Of a stretch of 64,000 nucleotides of DNA, positions 1-11,239 are shown piece by piece. Position numbers and translations under genes: made by a program. Each line of letters opens with the position of its first letter. The first letter of the stretch is position 1. The stretch comes from Cryptomeria japonica (taxonomy: Eukaryota > Streptophyta > Pinopsida > Cupressales > Cupressaceae): the NCBI RefSeq assembly GCF_030272615.1, contig NC_081409.1, forward strand, positions 18,418,260 through 18,482,259, read 5' to 3'. Below the pieces are notes generated by a model. That model made no database searches, had not been told where the DNA came from, and saw only the letters and a list, made by a program, of their open reading frames with translations.

Positions 1-369
1 TAGACTCCAAAGAGTTGAGAAGGTTCCCCATTCACAATAACAAAGAAAGAAGAAGTGGTAACACAACTCAAAGTCCAACAAACCCATTATGAACTAAAGC
101 CAAAAGCTAAAAGGACTTTTTGTAGAAAATGTCACTAACTCTATCACAAGCTTTGGCCATATCCAACTTTATGAACATAGACTTCTCCTTGGACATTGCC
201 ATAGAGTGAATGGCTTCAAAGGCCATCACAACCCCATCTAAAATTTGTCTGCTGGCCACAAAACCCCCTTGCTCTTCTGAGATAAAAAAGGGAGGCAACT
301 TTGAGTCTTTCTGCAATAAATGTAGTAATGACTTTGTAAACAACATTACAAAGAGCAATAGGCTGAAAG
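1..369 (-). pseudogene. L1-type LINE ORF2, reverse transcriptase core (downstream half)
   Basis: The minus strand encodes the first conserved blocks of a plant L1 reverse transcriptase. A PIALCNVVYK block lies at about 340-370, then ISEEQGGFVASRQILDG and MFIKLDMAKACDRV, the last being the palm region with the first catalytic Asp. The first block is in a different frame from the rest, so there is at least one frameshift. The fragment runs off the left edge of the window. Its upstream half is at 31847-33445: the protein there stops where this one begins, which shows that 370-31846 is an insertion into one LINE. It would have acted in target-primed reverse transcription and is inactive as read. 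Confidence 0.85.
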
Positions 370-1068
370 TGTTGCGAAAATGGCGTCTCAACCTTTCATT
401 TACATGTATTTATAGTAAGTTTTTATTTGAGCATAAAATGCTCAGAAAATCTCCTCGAAGCTTCTGGTTGGCTAGATAAGCATTCTGATAAAGTTACGTC
501 ACAATATCACAGCTAGTTTTGAAGATATTAAATTTTCCATTTTGGAGGGGTCCAATGAAAGGTTTAAATCTAATTTTGAGGAATTTAGAGGCCCCTAAAT
601 TCCTTGAAAATTGGATGTAAATGGCATAGCATTTATGAGGCAATAGAGCACTTCGCGAGATTTCTGACGCTTCAAACGATTTGTCAATCGAATACACTAT
701 TCTCAATTTATGGCATTTGGAAATTTGTACTCCTGAAATAGGAAATATAAAATACATCGAAGACATAAATGAGTTGTAAAAAGGGAGGGACATGTCATAG
801 GGCATTTAGAAGGGAGATAAGGTTGGCTAAACCTTATTGGGTGGTTTTAGCCCATGGTTTTTTAATACTGTTTGATAGTTTCTTGTTTTGTATCTCCTAT
901 ATATGAGGTGCATGAGATAGAGGTTGTATGTAAGAGTCTTATAGATATTGAGTTACCTCCAAATCTCTGACTAGTTCTACTCCTGCTAATAGCTTTCTCT
1001 TAAAGTATATTGTAATCTATGTTTTATTGTTGAATAATATATTGGCCAACTTTTGGAGTGTGGGGTTT
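370..1068 (+). mobile_element. Left part of a probable solo LTR inserted in the LINE
   Basis: Sequence between the LINE break and Copia A. It starts TG, has TATA-like stretches near 409 and 897, and runs into Copia A at 1069. The right-hand part is 31682-31846 and ends CA. Flanking 5-mers are gaaag (365-369) and taaat (31847-31851), only 3 of 5 identical, so the LTR reading rests on the TG...CA ends and on exact interruption of the LINE protein. Strand is a guess from the TATA-like stretches. No coding region recognised. Confidence 0.5.
1064..1068. repeat. Target-site duplication of Copia A, left copy
   Basis: GGTTT directly left of the Copia A LTR; the same five bases follow the other LTR at 31677-31681. 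Confidence 0.85.
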
Positions 1069-2368
1069 TGTTAGGATAACCAGTGAACAACTGAGAGGGG
1101 GGGGGGTTGAATTAGTTGTTAACAGATTATAACTTTTAATTCACAATATAACCTTAAACAAATCAAGTACCGATAGAGCACAAATAGATGTCGGTAGAAA
1201 CATATACTGGTAAACAATACAACTTAGCAATTAACCAAATAATCAATGCAAAGCAACCATACCACATAACACCATGATTTGTACGTGGAAAACCTGGAAA
1301 GGGAAAAACCATAGTGGGAAACCTACCCACAATTAGATGATACTTCTGTAGAAAGTATGTGTTACAATGAGGGGCCTACACTTACAGGAAGGCACACTAC
1401 CTAGAGCGTACTACTCATTACAAAAGAGTCTCACTGAATACAGAGAGGTTACAACCTTCTCAAGATAAATGGACAACAATCCAATAAGGTGAACTGCTAG
1501 AAATAACATCTACTATGCCTGATTACAGTCTCAGTTAAGCTCTATGCCAGAGGACTAAATTCTCTTCTGAATCCAATCCGATCACCAATGATTGATCATC
1601 TCCTTTTCCTAAGTGATATTACAATATTCACACATTATATTCCTTGACCATGACCTTTCCTATAACCATGATACTTTACAAAGAGTTTTACCTCTTATTT
1701 ATACAAACCCTAAGGCCTAAACCAATTAGGTCGTCCACCCAAAAATATTACAATAATATCATTACATAATTCTTTTTTACAATGATATGTCATGTCGGTT
1801 TAAGACCAAAATAATAATAGCAAATACATAAACCATCTCGAAACATCTAGGTAACGTGTAGAGTACACACTAGCATGATATCGGTCCATAACCTAGATAG
1901 GTACTAGAACTATTTTGGGTCCACCACACCAAAGCAACATCTTCTAGCAATTGAAACACGATCAACGAACATCTTCAACAATATCAAGAAGCTACACCAA
2001 CAACACTTATGCATCCTGTCATAATTCTTCATTGAAAGCTCTGTCGGTAAAGCCTTAAACTAGTACCGGTAAGGGTTTACCAGTGTGTATGATAACAACC
2101 AATTGCCAAGCCAATACCAACTGACCAAAACACGCTTATGGAGCATATAACACATGAAATCCAATACACTTCACTGATCCAATCATGTCAAAAGTGCCAA
2201 CCAGATAATCTCTTCTGCCGGTAACACTAGATCTTATATCGGTAACCTATTTGCCGGTATAACCATCCATATCAGCCAGTGTGAATCTATCTGCCGGTAA
2301 CAACTAGTGTTGACATCAATGACAAAACATGGAAGCCACACATAATCAATTCATCCATAATCCCAACA
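1069..2368 (-). mobile_element. Copia A 3' LTR
   Basis: About 1300 bp, beginning TGTTAGGATAACC and ending CCCAACA on the plus strand. It is a direct repeat of 30372-31676. On the minus strand it follows the polypurine tract at 2371-2380, so it is the 3' LTR. It carries a ten-G run at 1097-1106 and many CCGGTA-like motifs, several changed to TCGGTA, CTGGTA or CCAGT relative to the other LTR. Confidence 0.9.
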
Positions 2369-2370
2369 AT

Positions 2371-2380
2371 CTCCCCCTTT
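2371..2380 (-). promoter_or_regulatory. Copia A polypurine tract
   Basis: AAAGGGGGAG on the minus strand, two bases from the 3' LTR. The motif and its flank (ATCAATGCCAAAGGGGGAGA) recur beside the LTRs of Copia C and element D. It primes plus-strand DNA synthesis in this class. Confidence 0.85.
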
Positions 2381-2721
2381 GGCATTGATGGCAACACTAG
2401 ATATGGAAAACATCTAAGTACCATGAAATTCCAAACAAGTCTCCCCCTTTGGAAGACAACCAACAATCAATAGCTCTCCCCAAGTGAATGATATCTCTCT
2501 AAGGCTCTGAACAAATCTTTCTCCCTAATGTATACAACTTTTCTTTTATTTTCACATCAATATCTCTCCCCCTTTGACATCAATGCCAGAAATCAGACAA
2601 AAATATCAAAGCAATGATATAAACCTCTGACTACTCCCCCTGAGTAGTAGCACCATTCATCAGTGTCAGAATGAACAATGTTCCTGATAATGCATATTGG
2701 ACTGATGACAAACTTCATCAA

Positions 2722-2954
2722 TCAAGTCTCTACCGAAGGGGCAAAAACCCCTAACCTATCTCTCGAGTATTCAAATAATTCCTTAGACAACTGTTCAGTG
2801 AATATGTCTGCAATTTGTTCCTTAGTGTTCACATAAACCAATTTGACTTCCTTTGCTTCTACCTTGTCCTTCAGAAATTTATACTTTATTGAAGTTTTAG
2901 AGTGAAATACCAGATTCTTAGACATGTCAATAGTTGCAGAGTTATCACAGTAGA
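2722..2954 (-). pseudogene. Copia A RNase H, C-terminal part
   Basis: The minus strand encodes the end of a Copia pol polyprotein: an NLVFHSKT-like block, then KDKVEAKEVKLVYV, then EQIADIFTEQLSKE, which matches the usual EQIADIFTKPL box near the end of Copia RNase H. The reading is cut at 2954 by Gypsy 1. The cut falls immediately at the conserved YCDN segment, whose coding is split between this piece and 25077 onward. Confidence 0.9.
2950..2954. repeat. Target-site duplication of Gypsy 1, left copy
   Basis: GTAGA before the 5' LTR; the same five bases occur at 25072-25076 after the 3' LTR. Confidence 0.9.
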
Positions 2955-4218
2955 TGGCGAGTTAAAACATTAGCATATTTTTATCCCCAGAGCTCTTAAG
3001 TTTTTCTCATATTTTGATTTACATGATAGTAATGATGTATCAAAAGTTGACTATATGTATTTCAAATGTTAGCCTGAACCTATTAAAACATGTTTTGCCT
3101 TTTCCCATTTATTCCTGCAGCCATGTTATTCATTCTTGTTGCCATGCAGATTGTCTTAGGCAATATCATGTGTGAAATCAATAGATGTTTTGATTAATTA
3201 AAATAGATGTGTATGTTATTTCTTTTGAATTGAAGGGAATAAAATGATGTTGTGGTGGAAGCTCTCCTATCACACCAATTGCAGAAAGAGATATTCAAGG
3301 AGCTGATTGAAAGATCGAATCAACATAAAATGTTGATGAGCATAAGGAACAACAGAGGACAAATAATCACGCAAAACTTACCGATGTCTTACTCAAGTGG
3401 GCATTAGTGTTGTAAATATTGCTACAATATGTTATGACTATGGTTTGGTTTAGATCCACATTATCAGTGACTTAACTCTGACTGTTTCCTTTCTTGATTA
3501 ATTATCCGCCTCTTCTTATCGGCGTGATCTGTGTTGTAGGAAGTAGTTGTTTTCTTTTAAATAAGGTCTTTATCTCTTTTCGTAGGTTAGAAAGAAAAGA
3601 GAAGAAGCAGAGCAGAGGATTTTAGAAATAAAGTTACAAGTGTTTTGAATTTCTTTTTTATTCTGAATTATGTAATGGCTTTTGAGGAACAATGAATAAA
3701 GATATGTTATTCTGAGAACTTAGAATTGTTTTGGAAGTCTGGAAGCACTCATCCAAGGGGGCCCACTTGGTGAGTGTTCCTGTGCCTTTGTTAAAATTAG
3801 TTTTTATTCTTTAGCTGCAGTAGACGTTCTTGCATTGACTGTTCCTGTAGCCATTGGAAACAGATCCATTGATTGTTCCTACAGCCAAACCAAAACAAAG
3901 TAATTCTTGTTTGGCAGCATTGAACTTAGCCAGTATTTCTTGAATGAATTTATGTTAATGCAATTTTTTTCTTGTAGCCTTCCAATAGTTTCAATTCTTG
4001 CTTACCTTTTTCACATAGATGTTAGTTGTTGCAGTAATGCAGGGTAGCTATCACAGGAACTTAGTGCATATATAGTGCAGACCCATTTCAAGTATTACAT
4101 CCCTGGGTTGACAATCAAATGAACAGTAGCTATGAAAATAGTAACTTCACAAAGTGAATGTCCAAACTTTGGGTTGAGACTTCAACTAGAGTTATTATTC
4201 TTATTGTTGGGTTGAACA
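2955..4218 (+). mobile_element. Gypsy 1 5' LTR
   Basis: About 1264 bp, TG...CA, direct repeat of 23798-25071. It ends GTTGAACA four bases before a primer-binding site. It contains several copies of a TTCCTGYAGCC-type motif (near 3113, 3841, 3880) that recurs in the element's coding part. Confidence 0.92.
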
Positions 4219-4222
4219 TTTT

Positions 4223-4240
4223 TGGTGCCGTTGCCAAGGA
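4223..4240 (+). promoter_or_regulatory. Gypsy 1 primer-binding site (tRNA-Asp type)
   Basis: TGGTGCCGTTGCCAAGGA, complementary to the 3' end of plant tRNA-Asp with about three mismatches. It starts four bases after the LTR, as expected. Athila-type elements commonly use this primer. Confidence 0.8.
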
Positions 4241-4340
4241 TGGTGTCAAACTAAGAACCTATTATGGATTACTTCTTCAGTTTTCAGTTAATTATTTTTT
4301 TTGACATACCTGATTTTTCCTAAAAATTGTATGAACCTGC

Positions 4341-4831
4341 ATGCATAGGCGAAGAAGAGATGCTCTAGGTAGATTTCTACCCAGTCATCCTAATCATGCA
4401 GAAATTGATTCCCCAGATATAAATCCTTTTGCTGAACTTTATCAAACTCTAGAGAATTTGAACCACCCTGAATCTGAATTTCCTGAAGGTAGCCTTCATT
4501 TCCTTTTTGGACCACCAGAAGAAGAATTTCATTTAGTAACTCCCCCCACAAGTCCAATGCAAGGAAACCCACCTCCTGGTGGAAATAATCCACCCCCACC
4601 CATGGAACCAACATTTGAGTTTCCTATCTCAGACCAGCATGATAATGCTAATCTAAAGAACATTCCGACTTCTTCTCTCCCTAAATTCTATGGATTAGTG
4701 ATAGAGGATTCAGACACATTTCTATTTGAGTTTGATGTTCTCTGTAGGAGTTTTGATTATACTACAGATGCCCATAGACTCAAAATATTTCCTGCTACGT
4801 TGAAAGAATCATCTTTAAGATGGTTTATGAG
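4341..4831 (+). pseudogene. Gypsy 1 gag, N-terminal part
   Basis: Reading frame from an ATG near the LTR. The first residues are basic (MHRRRRDALGRF). An acidic and proline-rich stretch follows (PPGGNNPPPPMEP), then the start of the retrotransposon gag domain (FDVLCRSFDYTTDAHRLKIF, LRWFMS). It is cut at 4831 by TR-GAG 1; the next residues are encoded from 12319 in the same phase. Gag forms the cytoplasmic particle that packages element RNA. The apparent stop shortly after 4831 belongs to the inserted LTR. Confidence 0.88.
4827..4831. repeat. Target-site duplication of TR-GAG 1, left copy
   Basis: ATGAG, repeated at 12314-12318 after the 3' LTR. Confidence 0.9.
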
Positions 4832-5875
4832 TGTAGCGTCCTAAAATTGCGACACTTGCAATTTCGACTGCATTTGGGTCTTCACGATGGCGGTGCAACA
4901 TTGAACCTGGATGGAGACCTCGAAACCTGTTTACGACATCAAAAACTGCATTTTCCTGCACCTTGGCATGATCCCTCCTTGCACCCTGCTGTCCCGGGAG
5001 GTGGGACCATGGCGCCCAATGCCCTGGTCCCTGGCCCTATTTTGAGCTCGGTCTCCTTTTGGGCATCGGGTCTTTAAGTTTGCAAATTGGAAAATATTGT
5101 TTCTAGGTCAGCCTAAGGTCGGGAAAATCAGTCTATCAGCCCTAATTGACAAGTATATAAACTACTTTTCCTCTCCTAGAAAGAGAGAAAAAGAAAAGGA
5201 GGACATATATGTGCAAAGACGCGGAAGCAATATTCAAACATTCAAACATTCAAGCATTCAAGCATTCCTTCAAGCAATTGAGCATTCTAAGTCTCCATTC
5301 AAGGCTAGGTGTTGCATTCAAGACAAGGATTCAACCATTGAAGAGGAGATCACTTACAACACATTACATACAACATACATTACACCTTCGCATGTTGCAG
5401 GTACGCGGCTGTAATTGAAGATCTGGAATCCTTGTGTAGAGACGAACAGATCCACCTTCGTTTCACGGATTTTTCGGAGGACCGTGTGCACGCCGGGCGC
5501 CATCGTCCCATCAACTTTCGCTCAAATTTGTAGAACAGCACCGTCTCAACATTTTACTGCTAATTCTAGGTCCGTAGCTTCATCCTGTATCCCTATCTCT
5601 GTTTATAAGCGAATCTTTCCTATTTTACATGCATTCCTAGTTCAATCATTCTATCTACATTTCTTTACAAAAGAGGGTATCCTTGATGTCTTAACCCTTG
5701 AAACTCATTTAAAATCCAATCCTGCATTGTGTGGGATTGGATCTTGTGGGTTTCAACCCCTCTTTTGAATGTAAAGTCCCTCCTAAGTGAAAACCATCAA
5801 CCCTAGTGACCTCCCTTCTCTCTCCTCAGAGTTGGGGAGGGGAGAACGACTAGGGTTCGATTTTTTCGCTTTACA
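4832..5875 (+). mobile_element. TR-GAG 1 5' LTR
   Basis: 1044 bp, TGTAGCG...TTTACA, direct repeat of 11240-12313 with mostly single transitions plus one 30-bp length difference. Notable content: a CATTCAAA/G octamer run near 5228-5290, and a hairpin with GTGCAC at 5479-5508 that recurs in the leader. Confidence 0.93.
5479..5508 (+). other. Hairpin with GTGCAC, LTR copy
   Basis: A 30-base block opening GGACCGTG and closing with GTCC. Outer stem GGAC/GTCC, then three further pairs after a mismatch. GTGCAC sits at the inner edge of the stem. Related blocks lie at 6280-6309, 6902-6931 and 11917-11946. Confidence 0.65.
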
Positions 5876-5878
5876 TTT

Positions 5879-5894
5879 TGGTGAACCCAACGTG
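5879..5894 (+). promoter_or_regulatory. TR-GAG 1 primer-binding site (tRNA-Trp type)
   Basis: TGGTGAACCCAACGTG, three bases after the LTR. It matches the complement of the plant tRNA-Trp 3' end, recalled as ending CACGTCGGGTTCACCA, with one mismatch. Confidence 0.75.
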
Positions 5895-6279
5895 AACATC
5901 CTAATTCTGATTATTCATGGTTAGATCTGAAAAATTTGCTCCCTTAATTACATTTCCATGTTTGATCTTTTGCAAATTTTAGAGGCTAATTGCATAAAAA
6001 CCCTAAAATTTTCTTTTTAGTAATTAAACTTGTGGAATGTTTAATTGTTAATGCTTGTTTCAGTTCTACCCTTCTATTGCAAATTATCAATTCATATTTG
6101 TGCTTTAATTCTGAAAGTTAAGTGGTTAAATGTCAAAACCCTAATTTTTAAAACCTTCTTGATTCAACCTTTGACTGATAATTTCACTAATCAAAACACC
6201 TCCAAATCGGCTGTAACTTTGGATTCCGCAATAAAATCACAATATCTCTCATCCTTGAAAATTTGGAAAAAAGTTACGA

Positions 6280-6309
6280 GGACTATGTGCACCTTGAGCG
6301 CCATCGTCC
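6280..6309 (+). other. Hairpin with GTGCAC, first leader copy
   Basis: Same 30-base layout as at 5479. Here the inner pairs are A-T, T-A, G-C, where the LTR copy has G-T, T-A, G-C, so one position is changed in a way that keeps pairing. Confidence 0.65.
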
Positions 6310-6901
6310 CCGACATTTTTTCCGAAATTTCGGGAGCTAGATCTTACTATATTTTTTTGCTAAAATCCAGAATTTTGGCTGATTTTATCAATTTTAACAC
6401 TTTCAAAATTAAAGTCAAAGTTGGTCTAGCGATTGCTTGGATTGAGGCTTCTAATCATTCAAAAATTGTTGAAATTGAAATTTGTGTTAAAATTGTGTTT
6501 CTTACAGTCCTAAATCTGAAAAGTGTGTTGGCATTCATTCGAAATTTCAGTGCTTTATTCAAATTCTTGCAGTTTGTGACTTTTGAAATTAAGTGTTTAA
6601 TTGAAGCAACTCTGATTTCCACTTTCAAAATTGAATTTTGCGTGAAATTGAGTCAACTTTTAAATTTCAAATCTTGCATTACTTTCAGTATTCCCTCTAA
6701 AATCATAAAATTCAAAATTTCAGTTTCCCTCTCCTTTTCAAAATTCAAATTTTACATTTTTCAACAATCTTGGTAGGGTTCAATTTTGAGATTGCAACTT
6801 TAATTTGGCCTATCTACAGATCGTAAAATCACTCAATTTTTTCAGATTAGCTTTAAAATCATCATAACTTTCATCCCTGAAAATTTCGAAAAAAGTTGCG
6901 A

Positions 6902-6931
6902 GGACCGTGTGCACTCCGTTCGCCACGGTCC
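6902..6931 (+). other. Hairpin with GTGCAC, second leader copy
   Basis: Perfect eight-base stem GGACCGTG/CACGGTCC with a 14-base loop that begins TGCAC. It is the best-paired of the four related blocks. Confidence 0.7.
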
Positions 6932-7059
6932 CTGACATTTTTTCTAAAACTTCGGGAGATTGTCCTGATTGCATTTAATAGCTTAAATCTAGGAGATTGG
7001 CTGATTTTATTGAAATTTGTTACCTCTAAAATTCAAAGTCTTCTCTCTCTCTTTAGTGC

Positions 7060-10000
7060 ATGAGTTTTACAACAATAAGCCCTACTTACATTATTCCCGT
7101 TAGACGAAGCCTTAGAATTAAGTCTTTCCAAGGTTTAATTACTGAGGAGATGGAACCTAATTTGAATGGCCTTTTTAACGAGGACATGGGTAATTCCTCT
7201 TATCCTCTTAATGATGAAGAAGCTCTCCATGAGGTTTCTGTAGAACAACTTTCGAAATTGGATAACCAATTTGATGATTTTCGATAATGGACGTCTCAAG
7301 AATACCCCGACAGTGAAGCTCTTTCATTAATTGAGGGTCTAAAACGTATGGTTCAAAGTGATAAGAATGGAATTGATATTTTGCATGGTATTGCACACAT
7401 TGTGGATTCGAATGTGATGCCGATGAAGAGTTGTGCCGAAACCTTAGGATATACACAACCTCCTACTCAAGTCAATCATTCTATTCCTTTGACAACTCCT
7501 ATTGCTAGTATACCTACCTTTACATCAAACATAATGACTACTTCAATACAAGACATTCCACCTATGATCACCAGTCATGGGGGAAATCCCTCTTCTTCAA
7601 TCAACCCTCTTCCTTCATTCAATCCAACTTCTTCATTCATTCTTTCAATGAGTGTTCCTATTATATCTCCACAAATGAACATGACGCAAGGGGGCAATTC
7701 ATTTAACCCTTCCATTCCTCCTTGTAGTGCTCCTCCTTTCCAATCATCTCTTATGACTAACTATCATAGTATTCCACCACCTTACTCTCAATCAATACCT
7801 TCTTTCAATAACATAATACCTCCATCACAATCTAACACGTCTAATATGAACTCTTCGACTGAAGCGACCATTAATAATCTTGCACAAACTGTCTCTTCTT
7901 TGCAGCAACAAATTGCCTCTATGAATCAATCTAAGTTTAGTGTGCCCACATTTGATGTTGCAAGCCCACTTTCTCTTGACATTGTTCGAGCTATCCCCCC
8001 TAAACATGTTGAAATTCCACATTTGGAGCTTTATAATGGTAAGGGTGATCCTCTAACACATGTTAAGACCTTTCAAACAATATGTACTGATTTTGCTTAT
8101 GACCAAAGGTTGCTTGCAAAACTGTTTACTAGAACATTAAGAGATAAAGCCCTACAATGGTATTGCTTGTTGCCTTCTTATTCTATTACTTCTTTCGAAC
8201 AACTTGCCAATGCTTTTATTCAACAATTTCAAAACAATATAAGTCCTAAAGTTACTTTGATTGATTTAATGCATTGTAAACAAGGTGTTAAAGAAAAAGT
8301 GACTGATTTCATTGGTAGATATAAGCATTTGTATGCTCAGATTTCTTTTCCAGTACCTGACAATGATATTCAAAGAATCTTTATTTCTAATTTACAAAAA
8401 GATATTAGACAAAAACTTTTGTTTTCTGAGTTTACTTCTTTCCAACAGTTGTGCGCAACTCTTCACAATTATCAACTGACTGTAAGTCAAATGGAACAAG
8501 CAAATCCTATGGCTCTGAGTGATAAGGCTGATAGTAGTCAACAACCATTTGGGAAGTTAAAACCGAATAGAGAGTCCATTAAATTCAATGAAAACATCAT
8601 CAACAACAATGTGAATGCAGCATCAGGTGTGCCTCCTATTTCTAAGTTTTTCAAGAAAGAAAGAAAGTTTACTCCTTTGAATGAATCATTGCATAATATT
8701 ATGAATAAGTTATTGGAACAAAATGTGCTTACTCTTCCTCCTATAAGGCAAATAGATCCTGCAAAGATTAATTCACCCTATTTTGATAACAAATCTTTTT
8801 GTCAATTTCATCGTCATCCTGGGCATGATACTGAAAAATGTTTTGCTTTAAAGGGTAAAATTCAAGATTTGATTGATAATAATACTATCTCTGTTTCTGG
8901 TGTGAATGATAAAGGCAACACATCTGTAGCTCCTCCTAACCAAAATCTTAAGATTTTTACTGATCCATTGCCTTCTCATACCTCTAATGCGATTGATACT
9001 ACTGATTCCTCTATCTCACCTGATGATCTCGTGTCTATGACTCCGAATGTGATTAACTTTGTGGAACAACAAAAAATCCCTAAAGAACCTTCCATCACAT
9101 TTGATTCCAGTGAAACTATCAGGGCACCTGATGGTCCTTTATATATAGTTGCCAAAGTCAAGAATACACCTTCTCGTGGAGTGCTTATTGATCCTTCTTG
9201 CATGGTTAATGTCATTACTGAAGAATTTCTTTTTACTTTGCAATTGAATCAAGTGATCTATGATGAAACAAATGTGGTTGTGAAATTATTTGATGCATTT
9301 TCTTCTCCTGCAATTGGTTCTATTACATTACCTATTGAGGTCCATGACAAATCCCTTGATGTGGACTTTGCTATTATTCCATCATCCGAACAATTTCGTG
9401 TGAAGCTAGGCTATCCTTGGCTATCTTCCATGAAAGCTATTGCTTCTCCTATTCACAAGTGCTTGAAATTTCCCTATAATGGTGAAGTTGTTACTGTCAA
9501 TCATAGCCTCTTTAAACCAGCTGAAAGAACTTCTAGCGTTCCTATTGATTATTTTTGGCCTAAACAATTTCAATCTCTTCCACCGCAAAGTGACCATCTT
9601 TTCAAATCTTATCAAAAGTGGAAGAAAGATATGATCCTATCTCTAAGTGAACCTAGAACACCCAAACTTGACATTCCTACCATTCTTGAGAAGGAAGTTC
9701 TTCCTTTGAAAGATAAAACTAATGTCTTTCCTCAAGAAAATTCCCAACCCATCCCTGTGAATGTGACTATGCCTATATCTAATAAACTTCCTAAAAGTAG
9801 ACCTATACCTCCTCGTCATGATGGGCTTGGTCTCCTTCCTAAACCAAATATTCCTCCTTTATATGGAGCAATTCCTCCTCCTTCCTCTTATGGAGAGAAG
9901 AGAGCTTCCTCTTCTCCTATTGTTCAACCTAAGAGACCACAACCTAAACACCCAAGTGATAAGGATGAGAACATTCCTCCTCCTCAATCTTCTCAACTTC

Positions 10001-10407
10001 CTGCTAAGACTAGACGAAATCGCTCTGCACGTGAACGCCGACGAAAGCGTCGTCTTAGAGCTCAGGCAGCTGCTTCTCAAACTTTGCAATCCCCAAAAAC
10101 ACCTTCAGCCAGTATTATTCCATTTTCTCCTCAGCCGAAGATTGAGCCGAAATCTCCTAAACATAAGATGCATGATGGTCTTGATCGTGTGCGAGTTAAA
10201 GATCCTATTTTTATAAATCTTGATGATGATATAGATGAAAATTTTATTCATGATGAAAATGTTACTCCTATTCATTCTGATAGTAAATATGAATATGTTG
10301 ATGTTGATAACCATTTATCTAATGAATTTTCTAAAGCACTTATCCTAGCCCTAGACAAGAACAACGTGGCTTGGAACATGAACATAGCCCTTGTTTGGAT
10401 CTTGTGA
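7060..10407 (+). pseudogene. TR-GAG 1 Gag-protease-like polyprotein, one nonsense codon
   Basis: One frame from an ATG at 7060 to a stop at 10407, broken by a single TAA at 7285-7287; an uninterrupted 1019-codon frame runs from 7348. Order: low-complexity Pro/Ser/Asn-rich region; a retrotransposon gag domain at about 7990-8510 (YNGKGDPLTHV, ALQWYCLLP, DFIGRYKHLY); a zinc-knuckle-like CQFHRHPGHDTEKC at about 8800-8840; an aspartic-protease-like segment at about 9175-9420 (VLIDPSCMVNVI, LGYPWL); a proline-rich region; an Arg-rich RERRRKRRLR patch near 10035-10065; an acidic C-terminus. The protease has Asp but not the usual D-S/T-G triad, so activity is doubtful. No pol domains follow. Confidence 0.88.
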
Positions 10408-11224
10408 TAGCTCCATCTACTGTGTTGGATGTTCCTCCTCTAGCGTGTTTCCTACCTTCCCGAAATATTGATCAGCAAGATCGGGGGGTAGATGACGTGC
10501 TAGACTAGTTCATTAGCATAGCAGACTCTCTCCTCCTCTCTTGATCTCTTTTGTTACTTCTTCTATGTGTTATTCTTATTCTTCTATTTGTTGTCCTTAG
10601 TGTTGTCTACTTGAGGACGATGCAAAGTATTGAGATCTCTTTTGGTCTCTCTCATGTTGACTCAAAAGACACATGTGTTCCCTTCTTCTAGGTGACCTTC
10701 CTTGATTGGGGAATGAAGAACAATTATGCATACATACATATGATATACATGAATTATCATACAGCATACTGACCCCGAGGAAAGCGAAGTCACCTTGTGC
10801 GTTGTGTTTTGTGTCTATTATCCTTGGGCTTATCTCACACTTGGGGGCTAAATCCTTGTGATAACGTGCTCCTTTCTCATTTCTTATATGTATCACTACC
10901 TTAAAGCAATCACCCCCAGTGAGGCGTGTGCGATCGCTTTAACGTAGGGGGGCATACATCCTGTTCATATCTCTTCAAGATACTTGAAAATTTCTTGACA
11001 AATTTAGCTTTGCCTTGAAAATTTTTGATATCTTTCTTGCATGACTCATAGTGAGGGAACCTTACTACTGACAGTCATGGTTCTCCCTCATGATCTTCCC
11101 TTTTACTTTGTCAATCGAAGTCGTAAGATCCTTAGTCCACTGGGGGCTTGGTGGTGGTGAAAGTTTTTCAATGTTGTTTCCTTGTACTTTACTGGAAGTA
11201 TTGGTGTACGCTTATACTCCCGCT
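10408..11224 (+). other. TR-GAG 1 3' untranslated region
   Basis: No gene seen. It contains a second polypurine-like string, ACACTTGGGGGCTAAAT, at 10837-10853, resembling the functional tract at 11225-11239, plus other G-rich strings near 10947 and 11141. These could be relics of earlier recombination or alternative plus-strand priming sites. Confidence 0.5.
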
Positions 11225-11239
11225 AAAGTGGGGGCTAAA
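11225..11239 (+). promoter_or_regulatory. TR-GAG 1 polypurine tract
   Basis: AAAGTGGGGGCTAAA immediately before the 3' LTR. Confidence 0.8.

Larger units (their letters stand above)
5895..7059 (+). other. TR-GAG 1 untranslated leader with two repeat units
   Basis: About 1.2 kb without a supported gene; an open frame here looks incidental because of its AT-rich, low-complexity composition. Two related blocks of roughly 115 bases, at about 6240-6355 and 6850-6965, share a GAAAATTT..GAAAAAAGTT.CGAGGAC entry, a GTGCAC hairpin, and a GACATTTTTTC...TTCGGGAG exit. Confidence 0.6.

Noticed and set aside
494-805. 103-codon minus-strand frame
   Set aside because: Lies inside the probable solo LTR, no recognisable domain.
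5228-5290. CRISPR-like short repeats (CATTCAAA/CATTCAAG)
   Set aside because: Uninterrupted octamer-type tandem repeat without spacers, inside an LTR of a plant element.
6045-6776. 243-codon plus-strand open frame in the TR-GAG 1 leader
   Set aside because: Low-complexity Ile/Lys/Phe/Ser composition expected from AT-rich DNA, overlaps the hairpin repeat units and lacks any domain.
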